A stretch of DNA of 64,000 nt from Vagococcus acidifermentans. GTDB lineage: Bacteria > Bacillota > Bacilli > Lactobacillales > Vagococcaceae. A program made the translations under genes and the position numbers. The notes under the pieces were generated by a model. That model was not told the origin of the DNA. It saw only the letters and a program-made list of their open reading frames with translations, and did no database searches. Below are positions 1-8,309 of this stretch, in pieces (the stretch's first letter is position 1; every line of letters begins with the position of its first letter). Where the stretch lies: positions 1 through 64,000 of the forward strand of contig NZ_NGKC01000009.1 of the NCBI RefSeq assembly GCF_003987655.1. The letters are read 5' to 3'.

Positions 1-156
1 ACCTCCGCAGAATAAAAAGAGGGCTTGGCTGAAGACATCCAACTGATACGTATCGGTCACAATGGCAGCTAAGCCGTCAATCCCGCGTCTCATGTCAGTC
101 TTGCCGCAAACGATGAAAATATGTTTGACCTGGCTGTAATCAATGAGTCCCGCCAT
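1..156 (-). CDS. tnpB: IS66-type accessory protein TnpB, N-terminal part (runs off window)
   Basis: The reverse strand reads an open frame of 52 codons from an ATG at 156 to the window edge. It contains the IS66 TnpB signature (IFIVCGKTDMRRGIDGL, then LFLFCGG), closely similar to the complete TnpB at 617-958. TnpB is one of two small proteins encoded by IS66 elements besides the DDE transposase TnpC; its biochemical role is unclear. The ATG lies inside the end of the upstream tnpA frame (17-nt overlap), the usual coupled arrangement. The rest of this element lies outside the window, so whether it is intact cannot be said. Confidence 0.85.
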   Translation of the reverse strand, partial: MAGLIDYSQVKHIFIVCGKTDMRRGIDGLAAIVTDTYQLDVFSQALFLFCGG

Positions 157-334
157 CACGCAACTCCTTTATGATTGTTGATAAGATATACTGATTAATA
201 CCGTTGTACACGCGCAAATCAGCCTCACCAATTTTCAGCTGACAAGCTAGTTTAGGTTTGACAGACGTGGTAGGGGCTTTTGATGGTGAGTTGTCCTTAA
301 GGACGACTGGCACGATACTAGATGATTGATTCAA
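140..334 (-). CDS. tnpA: IS66-type accessory protein TnpA (small form)
   Basis: A 64-residue protein whose C-terminal half (LKIGEADLRVYNGINQYIL) matches the end of the TnpA fragment found on the plus strand before 616. Small TnpA proteins precede tnpB in IS66 elements of Firmicutes. The start is a TTG at 334, chosen because a strong SD, GGAGGTG, lies 5 nt upstream on the reverse strand (340-346). The stop overlaps the tnpB start. Role in transposition is known only as accessory; assignment is by family pattern and neighbourhood. Confidence 0.7.
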   Translation of the reverse strand: MNQSSSIVPVVLKDNSPSKAPTTSVKPKLACQLKIGEADLRVYNGINQYILSTIIKELRDGGTH

Positions 335-616
335 AAAAACACCTCCGATAAACTTGTTAGATACAGTTTACCCGGAAGTGTTAGAGAAAAATAGACGGTC
401 GATTATTACCCGCTTACCATATTTGCATAAACCAAATGAAATAATCCCTATTCAACTCATCGAAGAAGTCAAAAGTGCGGACAAAAAACACCGCGTCCAG
501 CGAGACTTGCGGTGCGGTTAAGACACAAAGATGGCAGCGAGGTATTGATCTATAACGACATCAATCAATACATTCTTCAAACGGTGTTAAAGGAGCTGAA
601 TACCGATGCTTCTTGA
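335..616 (+). pseudogene. Junction between inverted IS66 copies, with a tnpA fragment
   Basis: No complete gene is seen here. From about 497 to 616 the plus strand reads a TnpA C-terminus (VRLRHKDGSEVLIYNDIN, then QYIL) ending in TGA at 614-616, directly before tnpB. It has no own start and is a remnant. A second open stretch in another frame, 330-521, reads a plausible but unrecognised peptide (motif LLDTVYPEVLEKNRRS) and may be a fragment of another element. The two IS66 sets point away from this junction. Confidence 0.55.
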
Positions 617-958
617 TTGACCGCTGTCAAACAGGTCTATATCGTGACTGGCTTTTGTGATTTACGCAAGGGAATTGATGGTCTGGCTGGTATCGTCCAA
701 CAAGACTATCAGATGGACGTCTATGATGATGCGATCTTTCTGTTTTGCGGCAGACGAAGCGACCGGTTCAAACCATTGTACTGGGATGGTGACGGCTGGC
801 TGCTGTGCTACAAGCGTATCGAAAACGGACGCCTGCGATGGCCGCGCAAAAAAGACGAAGTGCGTCAGCTGACGCACCAACAAATACGTTGGTTGTTAGA
901 TGGGTTGTCGATCGATCAAAAACGAGCAATAAAACCCGGTGTTAACGGCCAATTTTAA
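617..958 (+). CDS. tnpB: IS66-type accessory protein TnpB
   Basis: A 113-residue protein of normal length for IS66 TnpB. It carries the family motifs CDLRKGIDGLAGIV, LFCGRRSDRFKPLYWDGDGW and the basic RWPR segment. The frame starts with a TTG at 617 immediately after the TGA of the tnpA remnant. It precedes the broken tnpC at 1059. Because tnpA is truncated and tnpC is disrupted, the element is probably immobile even though this frame is open. Confidence 0.85.
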   Translation: MTAVKQVYIVTGFCDLRKGIDGLAGIVQQDYQMDVYDDAIFLFCGRRSDRFKPLYWDGDGWLLCYKRIENGRLRWPRKKDEVRQLTHQQIRWLLDGLSIDQKRAIKPGVNGQF

Positions 959-1058
959 CAGAGAAAAAGTCGCGAAAAGGTTGATTCCATGCGCTTTCCC
1001 TCTGTTTTTTGTGATGATTTATGGTATAATAATAACGTAATCAAATGATAGAAATGCG

Positions 1059-1664
1059 GTGGAAATAGTGGCTTTATTTGATGATAAGATTCTTAAAAAT
1101 AACAAAAATCACGATGTTTCCATCTTGCTTCAAGTCATTGAGACGTTAAAAGGAACCATCGAGGATTTGAGAGGAACAATCGAATCCACAAATCAAGCCA
1201 ATCAACACTTAATGGCTGAAGTTAAGTTATTGCGTGAACAAGTAGCTTATTTGACTGATAAACGCTTTGGCCGCTCCAAAGAAACATTATCGAATCAAGT
1301 CAGCGGCCAGCTTAGCCTATTTTCGGAAGACCAGCCGTCAGAAGCAACACGTTCTGCAGAAACACCCGCAACGCAGACAGCCAGTGCCATCGAAGTCAAT
1401 CAACACCGCCGAAAGGCCGGTCAAAAAGCAGCGAAGATCGCTCACCTGCCGGTGATTGATCAGCACCACACGTTAGCTGAAGGTGACTGGATCTGAGAGC
1501 AGTGCGGCAGTGTGATGACAGACATCGGCTCGACTCAGCTGCGGGACGAGATCCTGTTCCATCAAGCAGCGCTTGACCGACTGATCCATCACCAGCACAC
1601 CTATTGTTGTAAAATCTGTGATCACGCAGGCAGACTGGACAGGCTACACTGGACTAGACAATAA
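1059..1664 (+). pseudogene. tnpC: IS66-type transposase TnpC, broken by a stop codon and 3' truncated
   Basis: The first 145 codons are the N-terminus of an IS66 transposase: a leucine-rich coiled coil (about residues 20-75) followed by the conserved KRFGRSKE motif and a low-complexity linker. An in-frame TGA at 1494-1496 stops it just before EQCGS. The same frame then stays open to TAA at 1662-1664, reading the zinc-finger-like segment with CCKIC. In IS66 TnpC a cysteine normally stands where the TGA is, so the stop probably arose from TGC or TGT. The DDE catalytic domain (family length ~500 residues) is absent. Confidence 0.8.
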
Positions 1665-1700
1665 AAATAAATTGTTTTGAAATTTATTGATCGTTAAAAC

Positions 1701-2897
1701 TCATCCTTTCTTCAAATCAATATTTGAATAAATTCCTGATTTATTAATTATTATAAACGAAACCACAAATATTGATACAAGATAAATAGTAAGATAAAAC
1801 TGATTGATTTGACTAATCTGGTTTCCAAAAAACATGCCTAAGGGAGCAGAAAGAAATACTACACTATCTGTTATCCCTAAAACTCTACCACGTATTTGAT
1901 TATCAATAGAACTAACGAAGTAACTGAATATTGGTTGTGTTAACGTATCGAAGAAACCATAAAATAGCAAAATAAGAAAAGTGAAAATAACGAAGTTTTT
2001 TGTGAATGGCAAAGCTAAAAATGAACAAGCCGACCCAATAAGTCCAATTTTTGTCAATAAAGATACTTTATGACTATAGGTTACTACTATCAAAGATCCT
2101 AATACTTCGCCAATATTTACTGAGGATTTTAATAATGATAACTCAATTGCTGTGTGATTTTTTATTCCTTGCAACATATAGAAAGGCAATATGTTAGGAA
2201 TGTATCCATAATCCAGATTAAGCAAGAAAAGAATCAATATAAAAATCATTATTTTCTTATCAGATAGCACATTTACTTTAATAAATCTCAGGATTGATGA
2301 TAGTGAATATGATTTTTTTTTAGCTTCTGGAAGACGTTCAGTATTATTGCTTTGTAATTCCTGGACTGATAAAAAAATCAATACAAAAGATATCCACAGC
2401 AATAAGAATACAATAATAAAGATAAAGCTCATTCCTAAATAAGTAATAATTACACCAGCTAACATCGTATTTAAAATAGTGGTGGCTTGAATAACAATAC
2501 TGTTGACAGAATCATATTTGATATAATCGTTACTCGTTAGATTAGAGGCTACTAGAGTGATTAATGCTCTTTGATAAACAGTCGTAATTATCGTAACAGC
2601 TAAGTAAGCTAGCAATGTGTTTAACTTCCCATCTAAAAACAAGGTTGAGACGACAATCAAATTGTAGGAAACTAAGCTTAAGAGTAGAAGCTTTTTTTTA
2701 GAGAATTTATCTACTAAGATGCCAGCTGTTAAAGAAAAAATAGCTTGGAGAATAAATGATGATGCAATAAGAGAAACAATCGTATTTAATTCACTTTGAA
2801 CAGTATACATTTGCCAAAGAATATTCATCTGAAACAAACTAGTTGAAAACGCAACCATCGTATTAATGAATAGAATTAAAATAATTTTTTTAGTCAT
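1701..2897 (-). CDS. MFS-type exporter, 12-TM, foreign and AT-rich
   Basis: A 398-residue hydrophobic protein with about 12 predicted membrane segments. After TM2 it has the MFS loop motif GILVDKFSKKKLLLL, and a second basic-loop repeat, FVSSIDNQIRGRVLGI, in the C-terminal half. It most resembles DHA3-type drug or peptide exporters. Base composition is clearly more AT-rich than the core genes to the right, suggesting transfer. The ATG at 2897 lies inside the end of the upstream SPASM-domain frame (8-nt overlap), so the two were probably co-translated. By context it may export or confer immunity to a modified peptide; this is inference. Confidence 0.75.
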   Translation of the reverse strand: MTKKIILILFINTMVAFSTSLFQMNILWQMYTVQSELNTIVSLIASSFILQAIFSLTAGILVDKFSKKKLLLLSLVSYNLIVVSTLFLDGKLNTLLAYLAVTIITTVYQRALITLVASNLTSNDYIKYDSVNSIVIQATTILNTMLAGVIITYLGMSFIFIIVFLLLWISFVLIFLSVQELQSNNTERLPEAKKKSYSLSSILRFIKVNVLSDKKIMIFILILFLLNLDYGYIPNILPFYMLQGIKNHTAIELSLLKSSVNIGEVLGSLIVVTYSHKVSLLTKIGLIGSACSFLALPFTKNFVIFTFLILLFYGFFDTLTQPIFSYFVSSIDNQIRGRVLGITDSVVFLSAPLGMFFGNQISQINQFYLTIYLVSIFVVSFIIINKSGIYSNIDLKKG

Positions 2898-3066
2898 CCA
2901 CGTCCTCCAAAAAATAATTTAAATTAGATTTTTGCAACTCACATTGATTATAATTCACACTATTTTCAATTATATAATCTTCGTCCGCTCTACAACCACC
3001 TCCACAAATATATTTAATAGTACAATCTGGATTTAAGTCAATATCTTGGACACGATTTGGGAGACT
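2890..3066 (-). pseudogene. C-terminal stump of a radical-SAM/SPASM maturase
   Basis: Too short to be called as a gene. The reverse strand reads about 55 open codons ending in TAA at 2890-2892 and containing CTIKYICGGGCRADED followed 16 residues later by another Cys (NQCELQKS). This is the C-x5-C-x3-C...C pattern with the GGGCRA core typical of SPASM auxiliary Fe-S domains of peptide-modifying radical-SAM enzymes; the first Cys of the usual CxxC is Asn here. Upstream the frame runs into the end of the IS3-type element, so the radical-SAM core (CxxxCxxC) is missing. The upstream boundary is approximate. Confidence 0.65.
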
Positions 3067-3093
3067 TTTTTCGAAAAAATATGTATGAGAATT

Positions 3094-3887
3094 CTAAGCA
3101 ACTTGTTGACAAGGAGTTTCCATTTCTTGAGGAGTCAAATAATTAATGCTGCTGTGGATTCTAGTACGATTATAAAAACCTTCAATATATTGAAACAATG
3201 CCAGTTTAGCCTGCTCAAAAGACTGATACTGGTTTTGGTAGACCTCTTCCTTTTTCAAAGTGGCATGAAAAGACTCGATACCCGCATTATCATAAGGACA
3301 CCCTTTGTGACTAAAGGAATGTTGAATCCCTAATTTGTTTATTTGATCTTTGTATTCTTGGCTTGTATACTGGCTGCCTAAATCTGAATGTAAAACGAGT
3401 TCTTTAGACATCGTTTGTGTTTGAACTGCTTGGCTCAATGTGTCTAACACTAATTCTGTCGTCATCTTCTTACCGAATGACCAAGCAATAATTTTTTTAG
3501 AATGTAAATCCTGAATAGATGACAAGTAACACCAATCATCCTCGACAGTATGAATGTATGTGATATCTGTTACCCATTTTTCATTCAACCCAGTGGTTGA
3601 AAAATCGCGTTTTAAAAGATTCTCACGTTCTTGAATAATTCCCTTGTCAGAGTTGGACGGGCGCCATTTTTTAACAATAATGGAACGAATATTTAAGTCC
3701 TTCATTCTTTTTTGCACACGTTTGAGGCTGATGAAAACACCTTGTTTGGCTAATTCCTGATAGATTTTAGGTGCACCGTAGCGACGGACAGAATCTTCAT
3801 AAATCTTAAGGACCCTGTCGTTAAGCTCTTTATTCTCTTTTGCACGCTTGGATTCTTTCCGATTAATTCGTTCTTGGGCTTGTCTTT
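3094..3887 (-). pseudogene. IS3-type transposase OrfB, 5' truncated
   Basis: The main open frame (3094-3717, 207 residues) has the rve/DDE integrase core: TDITYI, HSDLGSQYTS and GIESFHATLKKE, then the IEGFYNRTRIH tail. The reading frame continues upstream without a start to about 3887 (ERINRKESKRAKENKELN, then the typical RRYGAPKIYQEL motif), where an in-frame TAA is met. The OrfA part with its helix-turn-helix is not found in the 100 bases further upstream. The copy is therefore probably defective. It cuts off the radical-SAM gene at 2890-3066. Confidence 0.75.
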
Positions 3888-4010
3888 AAAAGTAAATTTG
3901 TTAACTAAATATCCTTGGTCACCAAAGGCCTTCGTTTTTGATACATATCGTTAGTAACATGAAGCTTTTTTGGTCTAGGATTATGTCCGCACCCCCTATT
4001 GTGTAGAAAA
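3888..4010. other. Short unassigned stretch between IS fragments
   Basis: About 120 bases join the truncated IS3-type orfB to the ISL3-type fragment. The reverse strand shows a short open stretch (GHNPRPKKLHVTNDM) that I do not recognise. No OrfA motif was found. Probably debris from several insertions and deletions. Confidence 0.4.
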
Positions 4011-4020
4011 GTCTTGCAAA

Positions 4021-4273
4021 ACACACCAGTTCTTCGATTTACTTAAAGATGCGCCAAATGAACTGCCAGAGGAGTTGAAGCATATCAAAAAAGCCTTTTT
4101 TAAATACGAGAGCAGTATTCCGCTTAGCCTTTACCACACCGTATTCCAATGGTCGTTTAGAGAACCTGCATACGCATATTAAGACCTTAAAACGAATCGC
4201 TTATGGCTTTAGGAGCTTTACCAATATGCGCACACGCATCTTTTTGCTGAGTGGCTTGATTCAAATAAAATAA
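4021..4273 (+). pseudogene. ISL3-type transposase, frameshifted C-terminal fragment
   Basis: The first frame reads HQFFDLLKDAPNELPEELKH and ends soon after SLYHT. The +1 frame then continues YSNGRLENLHTHIKTLKRIA and YGFRSFTNMRTRIFLL to TAA at 4271-4273. SNGxxE...IKxxKRxxYGxRxFxxxRxRI is the conserved C-terminal block of ISL3-family transposases and contains the catalytic Glu. The frame change lies near 4140. The N-terminal zinc finger and most of the catalytic domain are missing. A small hairpin (AAGGAA/TTCCTT) follows the stop. Confidence 0.7.
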
Positions 4274-4374
4274 AAAAACACCGGAGAAGGAAAACTATTC
4301 CTTACGCCGATGTTCATAGGTGATACTATCAGTCCGATTTGACGAAGTGCCCTTTTTTAGAACTATCAAAAGTT

Positions 4375-5739
4375 TTATGTAATAAAATAGCTCATGAACA
4401 AACTGGCAATATTAAAATAAATCAACACACTGGTCAAATCACTCAACGTCGTGATGAACGGACCGCTGGCAACTGCCGGGTCGAACCCGAGTTTTTCCAT
4501 CAACAGCGGTATCAGACTGCCAGCCAGATTTGCCACGGTGATGGCGCACAGCATCGCAGCCCCGATAACAAAGCCCAGTGTAAAATTCTGTTTCCAAATG
4601 CCGACGATAACGAAAATCGTCGCACCTGTCACAAAACCGGTGACCAGCCCGGTCAGTACTTCGGTGATGATGCTGCGAAAGAAATTAGCATCTTTATCAT
4701 CTGTCACAGCCAGTTTTCTGACAGCTACCGCCAAGGACTGCGTACCGGCATTGCCGGCAGTACCGGTAATCAGCGAGATAAACACCGCCAAAATACTCGC
4801 CTCGCTGACCAACTCTTCATAATGGGCAATCAGGCTGGCTGTGGACATCCCTAAAAACAGCAGCGTAATCAGCCACGGCAGACGTTTAGCTGAGGATTTA
4901 AACGGATTGTCGGATACTTCTTCTACGTTGACCCCGGCCAGACCGGAATAGTCGCTGGCCGCTTCATCATCGATGACGTCGATGATATCGTCAACCGTGA
5001 TGATCCCCAGCAGATGATCGTCATAATCGGTGACGGGTACAGCCAGAAAGTCGTAGTCCCGGATGGTCTTGGCGACATCCGCCTGGTCATCGCCGACTTT
5101 GACAGAGATGACCCGTTCACTGACGATGTCGGCAATCATTACATCGTCGTCGCTGACAATCAGGTCACGAAGTGACATGACGCCAATCAAACGCTCTTGT
5201 TCATCAATCACGTAGACATAGTAAATTGTTTCTGCCGAACGGGCCTCTTTTTTCAGCAGGTTCATCGCCGAATGAACCGTCTGGTTGGCTTTAATGGCGA
5301 CATACTCAGTCGCCATGATCGCACCGGCAGTCTCATCTTCATAATGCAGCAGCTCTTTGATTTCTTCGGCGCTGTCGCTGTCCATAATACTCAGATAACG
5401 GGCCACGCTAGCCTTGTCCAGCTGATTCAAAATATCCGCCGCGTTGTCAGTGTACATTTCCGACAGCATATCGGCAATGTACTGCGGACGCATTTCTTTC
5501 AGATAGTCTTTGACATCTTCATTGTCTTCTTCAATCACATCAAACATATCCGCCATCTCTTTCGGAGACAGATAGTGATATAGGCGCAGACGTTCATCTT
5601 CATCAAGCGACTGATAAAATTGCCCCTGCTCGTAAATGTGCAAATCAAAAAAAGCCGTTCGAAAATTAGTCATGTCCTCGCTTTTCAGACACTGAAGCAA
5701 ATAATCATATTGCTCTTCAATTGTGTTATTCTCGTTCAT
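4375..5739 (-). CDS. mgtE: Magnesium transporter MgtE
   Basis: At 454 residues it has normal MgtE length. Residues ~1-130 form the acidic N domain, ~130-255 the paired CBS domains that sense cytosolic Mg2+, and ~270-454 five membrane helices forming the pore. The family signatures GTAGNAGTQSLAVAVRKLA (TM2) and GFDPAVASGPFITTLSDLTS (TM5, with the pore Asp) are present. Its role is Mg2+ influx through the cytoplasmic membrane, closed when Mg2+ is plentiful. It is the last gene of a leftward operon, 15 nt behind the rluA-type gene; no Mg riboswitch is seen, consistent with transcription from the relQ side. Confidence 0.95.
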   Translation of the reverse strand: MNENNTIEEQYDYLLQCLKSEDMTNFRTAFFDLHIYEQGQFYQSLDEDERLRLYHYLSPKEMADMFDVIEEDNEDVKDYLKEMRPQYIADMLSEMYTDNAADILNQLDKASVARYLSIMDSDSAEEIKELLHYEDETAGAIMATEYVAIKANQTVHSAMNLLKKEARSAETIYYVYVIDEQERLIGVMSLRDLIVSDDDVMIADIVSERVISVKVGDDQADVAKTIRDYDFLAVPVTDYDDHLLGIITVDDIIDVIDDEAASDYSGLAGVNVEEVSDNPFKSSAKRLPWLITLLFLGMSTASLIAHYEELVSEASILAVFISLITGTAGNAGTQSLAVAVRKLAVTDDKDANFFRSIITEVLTGLVTGFVTGATIFVIVGIWKQNFTLGFVIGAAMLCAITVANLAGSLIPLLMEKLGFDPAVASGPFITTLSDLTSVLIYFNIASLFMSYFIT

Positions 5740-5754
5740 GACCAGCTTCCTCTC

Positions 5755-6651
5755 CTAAATTATCTCAGCCGCAAGTGCTGCCATATCCTCGGGCAGCGGA
5801 CACTCAAAGGTCAGCAGCTCTTTGGTAAACGGATGCGCAAACCGCAGCCGCGTGCAGTGAAGCGCCTGACGGTCGATTCCCTGTGTCATATCGCCCTCAT
5901 ACAGACTGTCCCCCAGCAGCGCGCAGCCAAGCGCCGCAAAATGCACACGGATTTGATGCGTCCTGCCGGAATGCAGTGTAATATCCACTAATGCACGCCG
6001 CGCGTCTTTTTTAACTAGCCGGTATTCCGTTAGTGCCGGCTGTCCGTCCGCAGATACTTGCCGCTTCATCAGCGAACTCATATCTCTGGCAATCGGTTCG
6101 TCCAGCCAGCCATGTGCAGCTAGTTCGTCAAGCTTTCCGCCTGCCAGCGCCTGATACGTCTTGTCCAGCTCCCGGCGCCGCAGCTGCGCGTCCAGCAGAG
6201 CGTGCGCAAAGCCGTGTTTTGCGAACAGCATCAGACCTGATGTGTCCCTGTCCAGACGCGTCACGACATGAATCACCCGGTCGCGGTAATTCTGTTCATT
6301 GTAATAGTGCTTCACACGATTGGCCATCGTGCCGTTGGGATGATATTGCGCCGGAATCGACGCAATCCCGCTCGGTTTATTGACGACCAGCAGGTGGTCA
6401 TCCTCATAAACAATGTCAATCAGCATGCTGTCGGGCAGCATCGTTTCATGCTCCCCTTCATCCGGTATCACAATGGCAACCGCATCATTTTTAGAGAGAC
6501 GGAACAACACATTTTGAATGTGATTGTTCACTTTGATTTCGCCTCCCTGAAACTTGATTTTTGCCAAAAGTTTCCGGGAAATCCCCTGTTCATGTAAAAA
6601 ATTTTTCAGCTGCTTCGGCTCAGCGCCCTGATAAATCCAATGAAACTCCAT
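5755..6651 (-). CDS. RluA-family pseudouridine synthase (RluD-like)
   Basis: A 298-residue protein with an N-terminal S4-like RNA-binding region (~10-75) and a RluA catalytic domain. The catalytic motif VTRLDRDTSGLMLF lies at residues ~131-144 (catalytic Asp ~135), and the C-terminal SGRTHQIRVHFAALG motif is intact. Such enzymes convert uridine to pseudouridine in 23S rRNA or tRNA; the exact target cannot be read from sequence. Its ATG overlaps the nadK stop by one base (TAATG), indicating translational coupling in the relQ-nadK-rluD-mgtE operon. Confidence 0.92.
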   Translation of the reverse strand: MEFHWIYQGAEPKQLKNFLHEQGISRKLLAKIKFQGGEIKVNNHIQNVLFRLSKNDAVAIVIPDEGEHETMLPDSMLIDIVYEDDHLLVVNKPSGIASIPAQYHPNGTMANRVKHYYNEQNYRDRVIHVVTRLDRDTSGLMLFAKHGFAHALLDAQLRRRELDKTYQALAGGKLDELAAHGWLDEPIARDMSSLMKRQVSADGQPALTEYRLVKKDARRALVDITLHSGRTHQIRVHFAALGCALLGDSLYEGDMTQGIDRQALHCTRLRFAHPFTKELLTFECPLPEDMAALAAEII

Positions 6652-7469
6652 TAATCATCCTGTTCCTTTTTCGGAAATTCGCCGATAAACGCATCATTCA
6701 CACGACGCCAGAACGGCGTGTGGCGGTACGAGGCGAAATGTATTTTTTTCCGCGACACGCTGAACATAATCGATTTCAGCTTAGACTGCGGAATCGTCAA
6801 GTGGTCAATGTTCAAATGATAGTTACCGCCATTTTTGATGTCGATACGAATCCACTCATGCCCTGAAATAATCAGCGGCGACCCGAGTGTCCGGTACACG
6901 CGATTGTTGATCGAGGCAATTTCATTCAGCTGAATCGCATTCAGCCGCGGATGAATCACCGCCCCGCCGAGACTTTTACTGTAGGCGGTCGAACCGGTCG
7001 GCGTGGAAACGGACAAGCCGTCGCCCCGGAACCGTTCAAAAAAATCATTCTTGATATATACATCGACCACCATCGTTTTTGAAAAGTCGCGCAGCGTCGC
7101 TTCATTCAATGCCAGAAACTGCTTGTCTGCTTTACTGTCGCTGTAAGAGAGCATCACGTCCAGCAGCGGATAACTGACGCTCGTGCCTTCATCATTTTGA
7201 AGACTGCGTACCAGCTGGTCCACCTCGTAATCCCGCCAGTCCGTATAAAAACCTAAATGACCGGTGTGAATACCGACGAACCGCACTTTGTCAATCAGAT
7301 GCAAATAACGGTGAAAAGCTGACAAGAGTGTGCCGTCACCGCCAACTGTCAACACGACATCAGGGTCGTTTTGATCGATTTCAAGTCCGGCAGACAGAAG
7401 TTTTTCTTCCAGCTGTGTCATGATGCGCTTCGATTTGGTGCTCTGATTAGAAACGATTGCTAACTTCAA
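6651..7469 (-). CDS. nadK: NAD kinase
   Basis: The enzyme phosphorylates NAD to NADP with ATP or polyphosphate in the cytosol. The diagnostic GGDGTLL motif is at residues ~43-49 and the NExxxRD-like NEATLRDFS and GDGLSVSTPTGSTAY motifs follow. I chose a TTG start at 7469 (272 residues, MKLAIVSN...) because AAAGGA lies 9-12 nt upstream. The in-frame ATG at 7502 lies inside the end of relQ and lacks an SD. The gene follows relQ closely and shares a base with the rluD-like gene, an arrangement common in Firmicutes. Confidence 0.93.
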   Translation of the reverse strand: MKLAIVSNQSTKSKRIMTQLEEKLLSAGLEIDQNDPDVVLTVGGDGTLLSAFHRYLHLIDKVRFVGIHTGHLGFYTDWRDYEVDQLVRSLQNDEGTSVSYPLLDVMLSYSDSKADKQFLALNEATLRDFSKTMVVDVYIKNDFFERFRGDGLSVSTPTGSTAYSKSLGGAVIHPRLNAIQLNEIASINNRVYRTLGSPLIISGHEWIRIDIKNGGNYHLNIDHLTIPQSKLKSIMFSVSRKKIHFASYRHTPFWRRVNDAFIGEFPKKEQDD

Positions 7470-7488
7470 TCTCTGTCGTCCTTTCTGT

Positions 7489-8169
7489 CTAGTCTTTGGC
7501 ATCTTCTGCCTGGTTCATGTCCCTGTCGGACGGCCAGTCGATAAAGGTCTGCCCTTTGCCGTGGGAGAACAGCTGCTGAGCCTCTTGGATTTCTTCGCGA
7601 ATCTTCGACATCTCCTCATCAAGCAGGTAGGCCGCTTCGGCTGTGCGTTCGAGCCGTTCATTGATGTCCGCCGGAATCGCATCCTGATATTTATAGTTGA
7701 GGGAATGTTCGATTGTCGCCCAGAAATTCATGGCCAGTGTCCGTATCTGAATCTCTACGAGGATATGTTTTTCCCCGTCGATCATCTCCACCGGGTATTT
7801 TAAAATCAGGTGATACGAACGATAACCGCTCGCTTTTTTATTGGTTACATAGTCTCTTTCTTGAATGATGGTAAAATCATTGCGCTTTCTAAGAAGTGCC
7901 ACGACATCATAAATGTCTTCCACAAACTGGCACATGATACGCAGCCCGGCAATGTCCTGCATGTCCTCTTCCAGCCGTTCTTCGCTGATGCCCCGCAGTT
8001 TGCTTTTATCAATGATACTCTGAACCGGTTTGACCCGGCCGGTCACAAATTCAATCGGTGTATGAATATTGTAATCGCGATACTGTTTGCGGATGCCGCG
8101 CAGCTTGACCTTCAACTCTGATACTGCCTGTTCATAGGGCACTAAAAAAACTTGCCAATCTTTTTCCAT
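7489..8169 (-). CDS. relQ: Small alarmone synthetase RelQ (YjbM type)
   Basis: A single-domain RelA/SpoT synthetase of ~226 residues without hydrolase or TGS domain. It makes (p)ppGpp from GTP or GDP and ATP. Visible motifs are the substrate-binding GRVKPVQSIIDK, DIAGLRIMC, the G-loop-like GYRSYHLIL, and VEIQIRTLAMNFWATIEH with the catalytic Glu. I use the ATG at 8169 (MEKDWQVFL) because GGGG lies 6 nt upstream and because the farther ATG at 8199 would fall within a few bases of the predicted transcription start. First gene of the leftward operon; divergent from the CYTH gene. Confidence 0.92.
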   Translation of the reverse strand: MEKDWQVFLVPYEQAVSELKVKLRGIRKQYRDYNIHTPIEFVTGRVKPVQSIIDKSKLRGISEERLEEDMQDIAGLRIMCQFVEDIYDVVALLRKRNDFTIIQERDYVTNKKASGYRSYHLILKYPVEMIDGEKHILVEIQIRTLAMNFWATIEHSLNYKYQDAIPADINERLERTAEAAYLLDEEMSKIREEIQEAQQLFSHGKGQTFIDWPSDRDMNQAEDAKD

Positions 8170-8208
8170 ATCCATCCCCACTAATTCTAGTAATGTCATA
8201 CATCGTTC

Positions 8209-8238
8209 ATTTTAACATATCCCGTCCGAAAAAGTTAA
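8209..8238 (-). promoter_or_regulatory. Predicted promoter of the relQ-nadK-rluD-mgtE operon
   Basis: On the reverse strand TTAACT (233-238 of the 8 kb line, 8233-8238) and TAAAAT (8209-8214) are separated by 18 nt. Initiation about 7 nt downstream would place the RNA start near 8202, which argues for the relQ start at 8169. Confidence 0.55.
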
Positions 8239-8309
8239 TCTTTCAAGCAGAGGTTTCTTGTTGAATTTTCAGAATGCTTCCGTCACAATAGGGAACGAGG
8301 TGACTGGCG

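Noticed and set aside
3046-3333. 95-codon frame on plus
   Set aside because: It is antisense to the IS3-type orfB and the SPASM remnant, which both have recognisable motifs.
4339-4854. 171-codon frame on plus
   Set aside because: Antisense to mgtE; no SD or known motif.
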